Below, piece by piece: positions 9,930-23,600 of a DNA stretch of 64,000 nucleotides. The stretch is from Lathyrus oleraceus (Eukaryota > Streptophyta > Magnoliopsida > Fabales > Fabaceae), in the NCBI RefSeq assembly GCF_024323335.1, contig NC_066583.1, positions 358,614,377-358,678,376 of the forward strand, given 5' to 3'. The notes under the pieces were generated by a model. That model was not told the origin of the DNA. It saw only the letters and a list, made by a program, of their open reading frames with translations, and did no database searches. How positions within the stretch are numbered: position 1 is the stretch's first letter; each line of letters opens with the position of its first letter. The translations under genes and the position numbers were made by a program.

Positions 9930-11410
9930 GTTATTTTATTTTTTATTTTATGTTTTATTTCTACTGTATTTCCAGAATTCTGTATTTTGATTTTGGCTTT
10001 GTACTTTTGGGGTGTTTTGTCCCCCATGAACAAATTTAAATTTTGAGTTAATATTATTATTTATGTTTTAAATTTTGTGTGTTTTAATAAATTTTTGGTT
10101 GGTTAAGTGGCAAACCTTCTAGATTGGTTGCTCCTCAAAGAAGTATCCAATGAAGGTGCATCCGAGCTTGGATGGCAATGATAAGAATAAACAAGTGAAT
10201 TAGGCTAAGGTACATGGTTACCTCCGGCTAGAATTTTAGAATGCACTAAGAACTTTACTATTTTTTGTAATTGAGTATTGTCTTTTTGCAACATAATTGA
10301 ATGAATGTTTCATCTAGGACTTAAAACCACAAATTGTGAGGAAACCTCCATTGTACACTTAAATGCTGGATTCTAATAAGTTTTGTTGATTCATTTGATT
10401 CATGCTTTGTCTTTTATTATTGTGAATATATGGAAGCAATTAGAAATGATCAAGGCACTTGTTTTCTATCGAGCACAACCAGTTCCAAATACAACTTACC
10501 TGTGAGCAGAGAGATTATTCGTTAACCCCTTTGAGCTTAAACAGTTGAATCTCAGCTTAAAATAAAGCGAGATTTCAAAAATCTTTTTTTTACAACCCGG
10601 AAAATCTTGATTATTGTTCTTTTGCCGTAAAAAGTTAAGAGCATTCACTTAGGGTGAGTAAGAAATCATTTGGGGAGAACGAAAATGAGAATCGGTAAGT
10701 ACCACAACTCTTGAAAAACCGAGCAAGCATAAAAAATATATATATATATAGAAAATATAGAAAAGAAACATCTGTTTTGTAAATATGATGTGAAAGAAAA
10801 GAACAAAAATAGAAAGAATGAAAATTAATGCTTGCTTGGAAGAAAAATAATGAAAAATAAAAATTGAGTTGTGAAATAAGAGTTGTGAAGGTTTCAAATG
10901 AGAAACAAATGGAATGAAGTCGAGATGTAAGAATAATGTACAGTGAATGTCTCTTTTGCATCGACAATTTCGTTTTCAATGGCCTTAGAAATGACCCTTG
11001 TTTGTTAACCTAACCAAGCTTCAACCGAAAAGCCCTTAGTGATCTTCGTGCTTCCACATTACCATTTATAATTGTTAGACATTGAATGAATCGAATTGAT
11101 TTCTTCATTATTTGTTAGAGAGTGAGATTATTCCCGCGGTTGCAAACGCGTAAATTCTTCAATCCTTATTCGAAGAGGAGAGATAGGGTGATTCATTCAA
11201 GATAATATTGTTGTAGATAGATACATATTTCGCATTGCTATTAAGTTTTAGTTCTTGTGTATTATTTTATTCGAACCGTTGGAAATTTGTATCTACTGAT
11301 TCACTTGTGTTTGAGCCGTTTTATCCGACTTCGGAGAAACCTTTTTCTTAAAGCAAATCCTCTTGTCCTTCAAGGGGCATACTTTGCTTGAGGACAAGCA
11401 AGAATCTAGT
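9930..11410 (+). other. Non-coding 3' region of the Athila-type element
   Basis: About 1.5 kb between the envelope-position gene and the polypurine tract. It is AT-rich, has a short TA run at 10737-10750, and shows no convincing coding frame. The last part contains CTTGAGGACAAGCAA, a block commonly seen just upstream of the polypurine tract in plant Ty3/gypsy elements. Confidence 0.7.
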
Positions 11411-11420
11411 TGGGGAGAGT
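11411..11420 (+). promoter_or_regulatory. Polypurine tract before the Athila 3' LTR
   Basis: TGGGGAGAGT directly precedes the LTR start TGTTAGATGC. It would prime plus-strand DNA synthesis. Confidence 0.8.
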
Positions 11421-12931
11421 TGTTAGATGCCCAAAAGTGCTTATTTGAGCTATCAAATGTGGGCATCTTTCACTCCATTTCCTTGCTAAAATGTTCGAAA
11501 CCACCTTTGTTTTGGATGAAATGCAATTCATTGATAAACGATCTTGGTACCTTTGATTTGTGTGTCATTGTGCAGGAAGTAGGCATGAAATAATAGAAAG
11601 TGAAGACACAAGAAATTTGGCAAAGGGATCAAACAAAACAAGCATTCATCAGCTTGCTCGCTAGGCGAGGGCTGTGGCGAAGGACTCGCTAGGCGAGCGT
11701 CCAGCGAAAGCCCAGCGAAAAGCTTCAGTATTTTACAGTGGCAAACATGACCACACTTGCTAGGCGAGCTTTCAGCGAGGTGTGTGGCGAACACGTCCAG
11801 ACTTGGTGAAAAGCGCAGCCAGCACTCACTCGCTAGGCGAGGCTTTAGCGAGTTCCCAGCGAGCATTCCAGTAGCAAAACCTCTCAACCTCGCTGGAGCG
11901 AAGGTTGAAGCGTGACCTTCGCTAGGCGAAGGTTTTGTTCGCTCAGCGAACATGACAGTCTGGGAAAGGCTGTTTCTCTGGGCGCAGGTGCCTCAGGTGC
12001 CTTAATTAGGGGCTCGCTAGGCGAGCCATTCTGCTCGCCTAGCGAGCATGACAGCCCTGTAGCAGCTCTATAAGTAGCAAGTGCCACTTTTTGGAGCCAT
12101 ACCTTATTTTTCCATACTTTTGTACTTTTTCTAGATATTTTACAGCATTGTTCTAAGGATCTTTTGTGACCTAGAAACCATTTTTCTTCATCTCTTAACC
12201 ATCTTTCACAAAAAGAAGGTGGATTCCCATCCAATCTCGATTATTCGACTCGGATGTTGATCAACCTTCTTCCGAAACTTGTTGACCAAGCTACCATGAA
12301 AATGAGTAGCTAAGTCCTCATTTTGTCAAGGTTAGATGTAGATGATCATTAGCTTTGTGTGTAAATGAAAGGATCTTCATTTGTAAACTCTTTAATGGTG
12401 AATATATGGTGAAAACTTTGCTCTTATTGAAAACTCTTTGTGTTGGTTTATGATCGAGATATGTTTACCAACTCTTAACCTAGGTTTTCATCCAATCTTG
12501 TTTGTTAGCTAGAGATAGTAATGAATGATTTTGTTCACCATAAGGTTGAACCAAAAAGTTATCATTTTGATAGATTGTGTTATAGATAAACAATGGATCA
12601 AAATGGGAAAACTCACAATGTGTGTTAGAGATAAACACATTGGGAGGACTTTGTGAAATAGTTTATCATCTAAAGGAGTTTATAAGTTTTGTTGATCGAA
12701 CATATACATGCAAAGTGATCGTCGAACCCTAACTTTGGCAATATTTCTCAAATATTCAAACCAAAACTTTTACCGCATTTTATTATACTTTTATGCAAGA
12801 TACCGTGACAAATACTAAAACCCCATTGTTACCTTAAGCTAAGAATTAATACAACTGTCGAAAGGCGGTGATATCTCACAATCCCTGTGGATACGATAAC
12901 AAAAACCTGACACTTAAAATAACATTCAACA
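11421..12931 (+). repeat. 3' LTR of the Athila-type element (about 1.5 kb)
   Basis: Starts TGTTAG right after the polypurine tract. The right end is placed where similarity to the second copy of the flanking repeat (near 61410) begins; the sequence there ends TTCAACA, close to the inverse of the start. The exact end is uncertain by several bases. A CCCTGTGGATACGATA block near 12884, typical of Athila LTR ends, supports the call. The partner LTR is outside the window. Confidence 0.75.
11644..12052 (+). repeat. TCGC-TAG-GCGA inverted-repeat cluster 3, in the LTR
   Basis: About seven full or near-full cores, including GGCTCGCTAGGCGAGCC with a 7-bp stem near 12011, followed at once by the reverse-complement form CTCGCCTAGCGAG, plus many half-sites (CAGCGA, GGCGAA). 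Flanks are mostly unrelated between copies. Confidence 0.85.
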
Positions 12932-14810
12932 AATATCAAAACTTTAAATCAAGATTTCTCACTCAATATTGCATCATTTAAAAAAGTAAACACATCTACA
13001 TCATCCCCATAGCATGTAGTTTCATTTAGGCATAAAAATGAGCAAAATAAGAGAGTCGAAATTCGAGTTACCAAAAATGGCACCTTCTGAAACTTCAATA
13101 TGGTGATGACATAAGCTCCAGAATGCCTCCCTTGAACTTCTATGAATATTTGCTACCATTGGTTGTGCTTGAAACGGTCCAGATCTTGAGATTCAAGAAG
13201 CAACCTCCATTAAAGCTCTGTTTAGAAACTGCTTGGAATGGCTCAAATCGTGGGTGGTTTATGATTCTTAGAGTGTGTAGATCAAGAATATGCTATTGGT
13301 TTTCATTTTCCATGGATGTATGGAGAGATTTGATGAGAATAAAGTATGATATTATTTTTGGAAAATGAGATTTTCAGTGTATGGAGGTTGCACGAATTAG
13401 GGTTTTGCTCAATGATCTTTTTTAGAGTTTATACTCTGATTTTTGTGGCTTGGTGGGCTCAAATGAAGGAGTTTCAAGTCCATGATTATTTTGGTTATTT
13501 TTGGAAATGCCCCCTTATTTGCACATGAACAACCTTGTTTAATGCATTAATCCTCTCTTGAGACTTGATTAATCATGATTATATGAGAGAAATAACACAA
13601 AATGATGTTTAATGACAATTTTACAAAGGTGTAATTTTTGTGCACGTATGACTTTTCCACACATGTGGGAATGCATGGGCTCAAATTCTAAGGTGGATTT
13701 GGCCCAAAAAATAATGCTGAATAAATTCCCAATGATTGGCACATGAGAATATTCCATGATGTCATCCTGTGTCCTTTTGACTTTTCATGAAAGAAAGCTT
13801 GAAAAGTGACTTGCACCATTGATGAATCATGCAAAATTATAGGTCATTTTGCATGCCATTTTGAAGTAATTCTCAAAACAAAACCATAGCAAAAAGAGCC
13901 ACACCAATTGGACTTGTCAACCTCAAGTTATGCCATTTTAAAGCCTTCATGCACACTTCGTTATTCAAGAACCATAACTCTTCAACCATTCATCATATGG
14001 CCTTGGAATAGGACTTTTTGGAAAGGGGAGACAAAGATCTACAACTTTCATGTCTGAGAAAAAATTCATTTGGAGCTTCCTTGGTGATGAAAAATCAAGT
14101 TGAAGCTAGGTTAAAATCCTTCCAAATTTGGAAACTTCACAATACAGGTCATCTTTCCAAATTTGGTAACCTGTGCACTAGACCTTTGTTCCTTCAAGAT
14201 TAACGTTTTGAATGATGAATAGACCCAATTTTAACATGTTGGAAGTATCTCAAGTCATTCCCTAGCCATTTGACCCTCAGTTGACCAACAGTTGACTTTT
14301 GACTTCATAGTTGAATTTTGAACTGTACTGAGCCCATTAAGCTTGATCCTTTGAAGAAAACCTATGAAAATGAAACCCTAGCTCCCAAGAGCTCTACACA
14401 ACATCCATAAGACCTTCAAACCAAGATTGCATCTCAATCCTTGAGGAACCCTACTTTGACTGCTTCAGTAGACCAAAGTTGACCAGAGGTCAAACCCTAA
14501 TTCAGATGAACTTTGCTGATAAGAAATGAAAATTTGAGGAAAGAAAGATCATGAAGATGGTGATGCACCCTTGATACCCAGGTGAATACAAACTTCCTTG
14601 AGTGTTGAGAAAAACCCTAGTTGATGCACAATTTCCCTTGTGTTGACTGATCATTCAGATAGAACCCACAAAGTGACTTGGGTGATATCCAAACTTCTTG
14701 GAAGATAAACTCTTGGAGCTAATTCTGATTGACATGATGAAATGCAATATGAAATATTAAATGACCTAAAATTAATGCATGAACGAGGAGGGCAAATTTG
14801 AGGTGCTACA
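12932..14810 (-). repeat. Ogre-family LTR fragment, copy 1
   Basis: Closely matches 61415-63294, the U3-side part of the solo LTR later in the window. It ends GAGGTGCTACA (the element would read TGTAGCACCTC on the minus strand) and is followed immediately by copia gag starting GGTGT, exactly as in copy 2. The rest of this LTR is not in the window; the Athila-type element interrupts it at about 12932. No coding capacity is evident. Confidence 0.8.
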
Positions 14811-15962
14811 GGTGTTGATGAGTATTATCGTATTTCTCATTGTGGAACCGCTAAAGCTATGTGGTACGCATTAGAAGTTGCCCATGAGGGAACCAATGAA
14901 GTCAAACAGGCTTGAACTAACACATTAAATCAAGAGTTTGAACTCTTTCATATGAAGCATGATGAAACCATTGCCGACATGCAAAAGAGATTCACATATC
15001 TTATTAATAGATTGAATGTTCTAGGTAATCCTATATCCAATGCTATTGCTACTAGCAAGGTTTTAAGATGTCTTAATAGGGAATGGCAACTCAAGGTCAC
15101 CGCGATTAAAGAAGCGAATGATCTTAAAGCACTTGATCTTACTACTTTGTTTAGTAAATTGGAAGAACATGAGAAAGAACTCACTTGCTTGGAAAAACAT
15201 GAAAAAGAGTATGAAAAGAAGAAAGGTAAACACAAGGTGGAAGAGAAGAAGTTCATAGCTCTAAAGACTTCTAGTTTAAAGTCCTCAAATAATGAGCTTA
15301 ATGATTGTGAAACTAAAGATGACGAAGACTCCGATGAAGAAGATATGGAGTTGTTCATCAAAAAGTACAATAGATAGATGTAGTAACAAGCAAATAAGTA
15401 CTCTGAAAAGAATGATCATGTAAAATCTAGAAGGTTGTCAAATTCCTCAAAGGAAGATTAGAAGAAGAAAAGTAAAGGTAGAAGTACATGCTACCATTGT
15501 GGCAAAGAAGGTCACATTAGGCTGGAGTGTCCTCAAATCGTGAAAGAAAATGAAAAAGGTCAACACAAAATATCCAATAAGCCTAGAAGGGCTTATGTTG
15601 CTTGGGAAAACTAAAGTGGTTCTTCAAGTGGATAAAGTTCTAGCTCAACCGACAAATCGAAAAAGATGTGTTACATGGCCAACAAAGGAAGGAAACATAA
15701 TGTAAGTCACTCTAAGCCTAAATCTACTCATGACTTATCTTATTCTCAATTGCAAGAATCTTTTGAAAATATACAAATACAAGCCATAGAAGATTTCAAA
15801 AAGTTTACTTCAAACAAAATAATTTTCTCTCATTTACAATCTAAAATGTTGGAAAATGAAAATAATATGGAAGATCTAAGGAAATCTATGTTAGATATTT
15901 TAAAATATAAATGTGATGATAATAGAACCTCATGGTTTGAGTGTGAGACTTGTCATATTTTA
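14811..15962 (+). pseudogene. gag: Ty1/copia gag remnant, copy 1
   Basis: Reads as the middle and C-terminal part of a copia-type gag (UBN2-like): a helical capsid region containing TAKAMWYALEVAHEG and MQKRFTYLINRLNVLGNPIS, then a Lys/Glu-rich stretch, and one CCHC zinc knuckle at 15489-15530 (CYHCGKEGHIRLEC). Stops interrupt it, for example TGA near 14913 and stops after 15375 and near 15460. A further helical part runs to about 15962, where copia similarity ends abruptly against Ogre untranslated sequence. The upstream part of gag is absent because an Ogre-family LTR ends at 14810. Several lesions are shared with copy 2 at 63295-64000. Not functional. Confidence 0.8.
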
Positions 15963-17511
15963 CAAGCGGCTGATGTTTACCGACATCGAACAATGATGTT
16001 TACCGACACCAAAAAAAGGAAAGGACACACACGGGTGTTGACAGAATGATTTTTTGTAGACACCATGAGAGACATGCCATTTATTGATGGCCAACGATTG
16101 GAATTCGACGTTTATCGACATCGAAAGATGATGTTCGCCGACATCAAAGAAAAGCACATACATTTACGGGGATCAACACGACACTTACCGGTATCGCAAG
16201 GATGATATTTACATATGTCAAAATAAGGCAGACACTTACTGGTGACTAAATCGGAAGAGAATCAAGCTTTCCTTTCACGGACTGGTGAGAAAATAAATCT
16301 CACTGGGATTATCGATTCTGAATGTTGCCAAGAGCAACTGCTGCAAATGTGCTACACTGATGTTGAAAAATGATCCGTCTCTTCCGGAGATATGATCCAA
16401 TCTGGTTTAATACATGTATGCATATGTTTGAGTTTTCCATGGCGTAATGCTCCATACTGAATAGAAATGCTACACGATTTGAGAATGCGAATGCAAATGA
16501 TGATTACTACATGCAAGATGCAAAGGGAGGAAAACTCCTGCTGGGAAAGCAAATGATCACTTTACTGAGCACACAATTTCTGATTCGATCTTCCAACTCT
16601 GTGGGGACATACAACAATTCTCCTGAGGATACTTACTGATCTGACATTCTCGGAACGATAGAGAAACCAACTCAACTGGGAAGTCACTTGTTGGGAAAAC
16701 ACCAACCTCTCGACCATGCTGGGGAAACAAATTATGAACTCGACTTAGACGACCCAACTTCTTACACGACTGGACAGTGTTGAAACAACAGGGTCTTCCT
16801 TCGAACAAACTTTGGCTCATCTGCTTTAGCCATCAATCAAAGATAGTAACCTGTAAAACGGCAAGACATACATGCCCCAGGGGATCGTATGAACAAAATA
16901 TACTCAAGTGTACTCAACATTCAAAAATGATTTTCAGATGTTTTATCTTTCCGCACGTCACTGTCTAGCCTTCATGTTTTTAGATGCAATGTTTATCAAA
17001 AGTTCAGACGTTTTTTGAAAACAAAACAGTAGAAATAAATATAAAAAAACAAGAGAGCAATTTGATTGAATAACGACTTTTATTGATTGAAAATGGCCTA
17101 TAAAGGCAAATACATCAGGAAGCAATTCCCAGGAAGAGGTAATTGCGCCAAAAGAGAAAATAAAGTATCCTATTGGCAATGTAAACACAACATTCCACTA
17201 TTTTCCAATTCTGTTATGACTCATAGATCTTCAATTTCCCCAAATTCTTAGCTGTCTGAGAAGAGTGATTGGACCGATCATATCCTTCAAGATGGTAGAC
17301 ACTGAAACGCGATGAGGTACAGATAACTCAGACTGTAGTCTTCGCCTTAATCCCTCTTTTGGCTGGACCGCCTTTTCAGGTTTTCAATCCACCGGGATAC
17401 CCATTTTTGCCTAAGCCGCCTTTGCCCGAACCTTTTTCTTTTCTTTTTCTCTTGGTTCGCCGGGATGCCCTTTTTTTGCCTGGACTTTCTTTCTTTGTCC
17501 AGAGGGTCAGT
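15963..17511 (-). other. 3' untranslated region of the host Ogre element, lacking its 3' LTR
   Basis: About 1.5 kb downstream (minus sense) of the integrase stop. No convincing gene. A degenerate direct repeat with GTTTAYCGACATCGAA and GATGTTYRCCGACA occurs near 15968 and again near 16106, a period of about 138 bases. Many short TGGGGA/CTGGGAA blocks resemble those in the other Ogre 3' region. No polypurine tract or LTR follows; the segment joins copia gag at about 15962, so the 3' end was deleted. Confidence 0.65.
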
Positions 17512-20500
17512 TTATGCGAAGTATTTTTTGACTACATTTGAATTCACAGGAGACGGAAAATCTTCACCATCCATAGTTGTAAGCATCAAGGCTCCAACAG
17601 AAAAGACCTTTTTAACAACATATGGACCTTCATAATTCAGAGTCCACTTGCCCCTGTTATCTGTACCGGGAGGAAGGATCCTCTTCAAAACTAAGTCACC
17701 TATCTGATAGCTTCGAGGACGCACTTTTTGATCAAAGGCCTTCTTCATCCTTCTCTGATATAGTTGTCCATGGCACACAGCTGCTAATCGCTTTTCCTCA
17801 ATTAAATTTAACTCATCAAACCTGGCTTGAACCCACTTAGCCTCGTCAAGTTTTACATCCATCATCACCCTCAACGAAGGGATTTCAACTTCTACTGGCA
17901 AGACTGCCTCCATGCCATGCACAAGTGAAAACGGAGTTGCCCCGGTTGACGTACGCACTGAGGTACGATACCCATACAAAGAGAAAGGCAACATCTCATG
18001 TAAATCCTTGTACGTCACAACCATCTTTTGCACAATCTTCTTAATGTTCTTGTTTGTCGCCTCTACAACACCATTCATCTTTGGTCTGTAACGAGAAGAA
18101 TTGTGGTGTTCGATCTTAAAGTCTTTACAAAGCTCTTTCATCATCTTGTTATTGAGGTTCGAACCATTATCAGTGATGATTCTCTCAGGAACGCCATAAC
18201 GACAGATAATTTCTTTCTTAATGAATCGAGCAACCACTTGTCTGGTAACATTGGCATAGGAAGCTGCTTCCACCCACTTGGTAAAGTAATCAATCGCGAC
18301 TAGGATGAAGCGATGTCCATTAGAAGCAGTAGGTTCAATCTTTCCAATCATATCGATGCCCCACATCGCGAATGGCCAAGGAGAATTCATAATATTCAGA
18401 GGGTTTGGTGGTACATGCACTTTATCTGCATAGATCTGACATTTGTGGCACTTCCGAGCGTATTTGAAACAATCAGATTCCATGGTTATCCAGTAATAAC
18501 CGGCTCTTAACAACTTCTTGGCCATTGCATGACCACCAACATGGGTACCGAAAGATCCCTCGTGTACTTCCTGCATTAACATGTCTGCTTCGTGTCTAAC
18601 CACGCATCTGAGCAGAACCATGTCAAAGTTCCTCTTGTACAACACATCATCCTTGTTCAAGTAAAAGCTTCCAGCTAGCCTTCTCAGTGTCTTCTTGTCA
18701 TTCTTTGATGCTCCTTCAGGATACTCTTGGCTTTTGAGGAAATTCTTAATAACAAACTCGGCTGCAAACACATACGCAGGCCTCTCGAGTCGATTCACAG
18801 CAACGTGTGGCACATGATTCTGCCAATGAACTTTAATCATGGAAGACAATGTGGCTAAGGCATCAGCCATTTGATTTTCATATCGGGGTACATGATACAA
18901 CTTTACTGTCTTGAAGAAAGTCAGGATCCTTCTGGTGTAATCTCTATAAGGAATCAAATGCGGCTGATGAGTATTCCAGTCTCCATTGACTTGGTTAATC
19001 ACTAGAGCAGAATCTCCATAAATCTCCATAGTTTTGATCCTTAGATCGATGGCTTCCTCAATCCCCATGATACAGGCCTCGTACTCAGCTTCGTTGTTGG
19101 TTACTTCAAAAGTCAATCTGTATGTGTGCACCTTTAGGATTAATGAGTACTGCCCCAACACCATTTCCATTCACATTTACCGCCCCATCAAACATCAGTG
19201 TCCACTTGTCATCGGGATCCGGTCCTTCCTCGACAAGAGGCTCTTCACAATATTTCATCTTTAAGTACATGATATCTTCATCGGGGAATTCAAAGATCAT
19301 CGGCTGATAGTCATCAATTGGTTGCTCGGCAAGGTAATCAGACAGAATACTACCCTTGATGGCCTTTTGCGACGTGTACTGGATATCATACTCTGTCAAA
19401 ACCATTTGCCAACGAGCCACTCGTCCGGTAAGAGCCGGCTTTTCAAAGATATACTTTACTGGGTCCATCTTAGAAATCAACAAGGTAGTATGGTTCAACA
19501 TATACTGTCTTAGTCGGCGAGCAGCCCATGCCAAAGCGCAACAAGTTTTCTCGAGCAGCGAATATATTATTTCACAGTCGGTAAACTTTTTGCTAAGGTA
19601 GTATATTGCATGCTCTTTTCGACCAGACTCGTCATGTTGTCCCAATACACACCCCATCAAATTCTCTGTTACTGGAAGGTACATTATCAGAGGCCTCCTA
19701 GGAACTAGAGGTATAAGAATTGGAGGTTTTTGCAAATATTCTTTTATCTTATCAAAAGCTTTTTGACAATCATTGTTCCACCTGAATGCTTGATCTTTTC
19801 TTAGCAATTTAAATATCGGTTCGCACATAGCTGTTAGGTGAGATATGAACCGTGCAATGTAGTTCAGCCTCCCTAAAAACCCACGAACCTGCTTTTCCGT
19901 TCTTGGTTCAGGCATTTCTTGAATAGCTTTTACTTTCGCTGGATCAACCTCAATCCCTTTCTCACTGACAATGAAACCTAACAGCTTTCCAGATCTCACT
20001 CCAAATGTACACTTGTTTGGATTCAGCCTCAGTTTGAACTTTCTCAATCTTTCAAACAACTTTTACAAGTTTACCAAGTGCTCCTCTTCTGTCTGAGACT
20101 TCGCAATCATATCATCCACGTACACTTCAATTTCTTTGTGCATCATGTCATGAAAGAGATTCATCATAGCTCTTTGGTAGGTAGCACCGACGTTCTTCCA
20201 CCCAAATGGCATTACCTTATAACAGAACGTGCCCCAAGGTGTAATGAATGTCGTCTTCTCCATGTCTTCTGGCGCCATCTTGATCTGATTATAGCCAGAA
20301 AATCCATCCATGAAAGAGAAAACCGAGAACTGAGCAGTGTTATCGACCAATACATCAATGTGAGGTAATGGGAAGTCATCTTTCGGACTGGCTCTGTTTA
20401 AATCTCGGTAATCGACACACATCCTGACTTTACCATCCTTCTTCAGCACGGGTACGATGTTGGCCACCCAAGGGGGATAATTGGTAACTGCTAGAAAACC

Positions 20501-20605
20501 TGCATCCAACTATTTCTGAACCTCCTCTTTGATCTTGACAGCCATATCAGGACTAGTTCTGTGAAGCTTCTGCTTTACCGAAGGACAATCTTCTCTGAGA
20601 GGTAG
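17512..20605 (-). pseudogene. pol: Host Ogre pol: reverse transcriptase, dual RNase H, integrase (broken; split by insertion)
   Basis: Continues on the minus strand from the fragment at 38270-38633 across the nested insertion. Reverse transcriptase spans about 20605-19750, with YVDD at 20111-20122. The first RNase H follows to about 19330. A second, archaeal-type RNase H block (about 19230-18880, with LTFEVTNNEAEYEACIMGI) is the mark of the Tat/Ogre lineage. Integrase ends the gene, with a zinc-binding region near 18560-18440, catalytic-core blocks GIDMIGKI and ITDNGSNL, and TGA-proximal NVVKKYFA at 17512. Lesions are TAG at 20510-20512, TAA at 20063-20065 and a short deletion with frameshift near 19118-19135. 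Elsewhere the frame is open. Confidence 0.92.
20601..20605. repeat. Target site duplication GGTAG, left copy
   Basis: GGTAG flanks the nested element here and again at 38265-38269. Removing the nested element with one copy joins the two halves of host Ogre pol in frame. Confidence 0.95.
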
Positions 20606-23600
20606 TGTAGCGGTGTATTCGACGCTATATGATTTATCGATTAAACCATAAGCAAAGCATACAATGAAATTTCGAGTCGCCACCGCACTTTTATTTATCC
20701 AAAGGACTGGCTAAAAAGCGAACAAAAGCCTAAGAAGTTTTACACGTAGAAAACTAATAAAAAGATCAGAGAGTCTGGGTAAGGGGTAAATTACGCAATG
20801 GGAAGGTGTTAGGCACCCACTACGTCCTAGGTACTCCTAGGGAGCCCTTTTCACACTTGTTGTATAATATTGTTATTTGTTATGACATAAGTATTGTGCA
20901 AACATGATTGGGATGATGAGAAAAGAATGTACATTTTTATTGGGTTTGAACGGATGAACCCGCTGCCTACGTACCTTCAATCAAAGGTAAGGATCAAAAC
21001 GCCGTAGTTCGGCTAAAAGATTTCCAAAAGTTGGTGGATTCAATTTTAAACAATAGCACTGAGGCTTTTCATTATCAATGGGAGAAAACTCGACCAAGAC
21101 CAACATCCACCATGCGAGGATAGCTTCGACGTACTAGAGGGGTTAGCCCTGTTTTCAGTACGGAAGTCTTACTGTCGACTCACTAAAGATAAGGTGAGGT
21201 TTACATCAACCACAATGATAATTGAAACCTATGGCTAATGCATGAAAAGATTAACAATGGACAAAGCCAAAACAAGTGAATGAGTGAAGTTAATTGATTG
21301 TGATTATGAAAGTAGAGTCAAAGTATGATTAAGATTAATTCAAAGAAGTATTATGAAATGAAGTTTTTGAAAAAAGTCAAGGACTTGAGGTCCAGGTTTT
21401 TAGTTTGAAAAAGAACATGAAGATGTTTGCACAACATTTATGTCAAGTTTGAGATCAAAGTGTGAAAAGGTTTAGGACATAATGAGGATGAATGGATGAA
21501 GATGGATTGTAAAACTTCTTAGAAGGTTCACTTCTTGAAATCATATAGAAGATGATTCAAGTGTGTCCTTTGGAATGAGCAATGGATAATAACAAACAAA
21601 CAAGAAAGTCAACAAAAGCGGATATCGGATGCCAATCACTGGGCTTATACCAATCTCCTAAAACAGAACTGGATATCAGAGGCCACTCAATGGTCTTACA
21701 CTAATCTCCTCAAACAAAGAAATAAAAGGTGGATACCGGATACCAATAGATGGATTTACACCAGTCTCCTAAAACAGAAATGGATATCAGAGGCCACTCA
21801 ATGGACTTATACTAATCTCCTAAAACAAAATGAAACTTGGATACCGGATGCCAATCTGTCTGGACTTATACCAATATCCAACATATGATCCTAGGAAAGC
21901 AAATGCCAACTTGCAGGGACTTACAGTTGCAACCTCACATAAACAAAGAAAAACAAAACATGGATGTCAGATGCCAATCTGTCTGGGCTTACTCTAACCT
22001 CCACAGTATGGTCCTAGGAATACAAATGCCAACTTGCAGGGACTTACAGTTGTATCCTCACATACAAACAAACAAAGCAACATGTGATCATAGGAAAGCA
22101 AATGCCAACTTACAGGGACTTACAATTGCATCCTCACATACAATCAAATGCATCAAGCAAAGATAAGATGAGTGGCCAATGGAATGGTCTTATACTCACT
22201 TCCATATCATAGGAACAATAGCCAAAGGAATGGTCTTACAATTGTCCTCAATGGGTAAACAGCAATGATAAGTCACGAAGACAAATGAGATGATTATGCA
22301 TTGATGAGCAATTAATGATGATGATAAATGCATGAAGCATACAAGCAAACATGTGCATATGAAGTAATCAAGCAATCAATGAGAATCAAACAGCACACAC
22401 TATAACCACACAATGAGGCTCACACAGAGGGTTAGGCACTGAGGCCAACTGGAATAGGGTCAAAGATTGCTCTTAACCTTGCCATTGAGGGGCTAAGGTG
22501 AAGCAGCTGAAAGGAGATGAGGGGTGTGCCTCATTGCTCTCATCCCTGATCAGGGAGAGCATTTGAATATCAGAAGGTGTGGGAGTTCAGAAAGTAGGAA
22601 CTCTCTCCACATTATTGACTCGATAGATCTTGGGTTTTGATCTCAATGCTACAACCATGTAATGGGAGCAAGGAGAAGACTCACAGAATAGTAGGGGATA
22701 GGTTGCTTATCCCTTTGATCTACCAATTGCCTTACTTGAAGGACTTTTCCTGCTTGGGACAAAATTAAACACACACAAGCATTGCCTCTTAAGGAGGACT
22801 TCAGACAGTTTGCCCGGCCAAATAACAGGCCGGGTCTCCAGACTACATGAAGATAAGGAATTATACCTCAAAGCAAATTGCTAAATAGCAAAGCAAAGCA
22901 AGTTCAAAGAACTTAAGCAACTAATGGTACCTGAAATAGTCAAACAAATCAGTACACAGTTCAACAGTTTAAAGCAAAAGTGAGAATAGAATTAACAGTC
23001 AACATGATCAGATGAATGTGCAAAGCACAAGACTCAAGTCATATGAATCAAGCCACCTACAAAACAAAGAGGTTAGCACATGATAAACAATCAAGCTCAA
23101 ACAAATTGGATTGTTCTCTTTGAAGCATTTGTGCTTAACCTGAAACAATGAGCTCAAACATAAGCAACAGGACCACTAGGACAAGCCTAGGGTCAAAATG
23201 AGATGAGAAAGTCAAAACAGCAAAGGATAGTCAACCAAAATCAAGTTTAAACATTCAAGAAACAAACCCAATTGGTCTCAAGTTCATATCATGCATCATC
23301 ATCATTTTATAGACAAAAGAAGTCAAAGCATGGCAAAAGAGAGCACATAGAAGTCAACAGAAAGACCAAGCTCAAAAGCAAACACAATCAATTCCAAAAA
23401 TCACCAAATAATTCATGCTCAATCACAATCCACATAATGACATGCATATAAAATTTCAGCTCATTTGGATCATGAGAAGATGGTCAATTAAAATCAGGAA
23501 GTCAAACAATTTCAAACATGCACAAAGAAGTCAAACAAACATGTATCAACTTCAAAAAATCATAACTCAATGACAACAGATGAGAAATGAATGGGATCAA

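Larger units (their letters stand above)
3255..12931 (+). mobile_element. Athila/Cyclops-type Ty3/gypsy element, 5' truncated by the left Tekay insertion
   Basis: Ordered parts on the plus strand are gag-protease, RT-RNaseH-integrase, a long gap, an envelope-position gene, about 1.5 kb of non-coding DNA, a polypurine tract and a 3' LTR. This order, an extra gene between integrase and LTR, is characteristic of Athila-lineage elements (Cyclops in pea). The 5' LTR, primer site and gag start are missing from the window because the left Tekay element inserted at 3254/3255. Pol carries a frameshift and three stops, so the copy cannot move on its own. Its right end abuts an Ogre-family LTR fragment at about 12932. 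Confidence 0.85.

Noticed and set aside
21837..22166. 109-codon frame present twice (also 34658-34987) as a conserved gene
   Set aside because: The duplicate is the partner LTR, and the frame follows a minisatellite.
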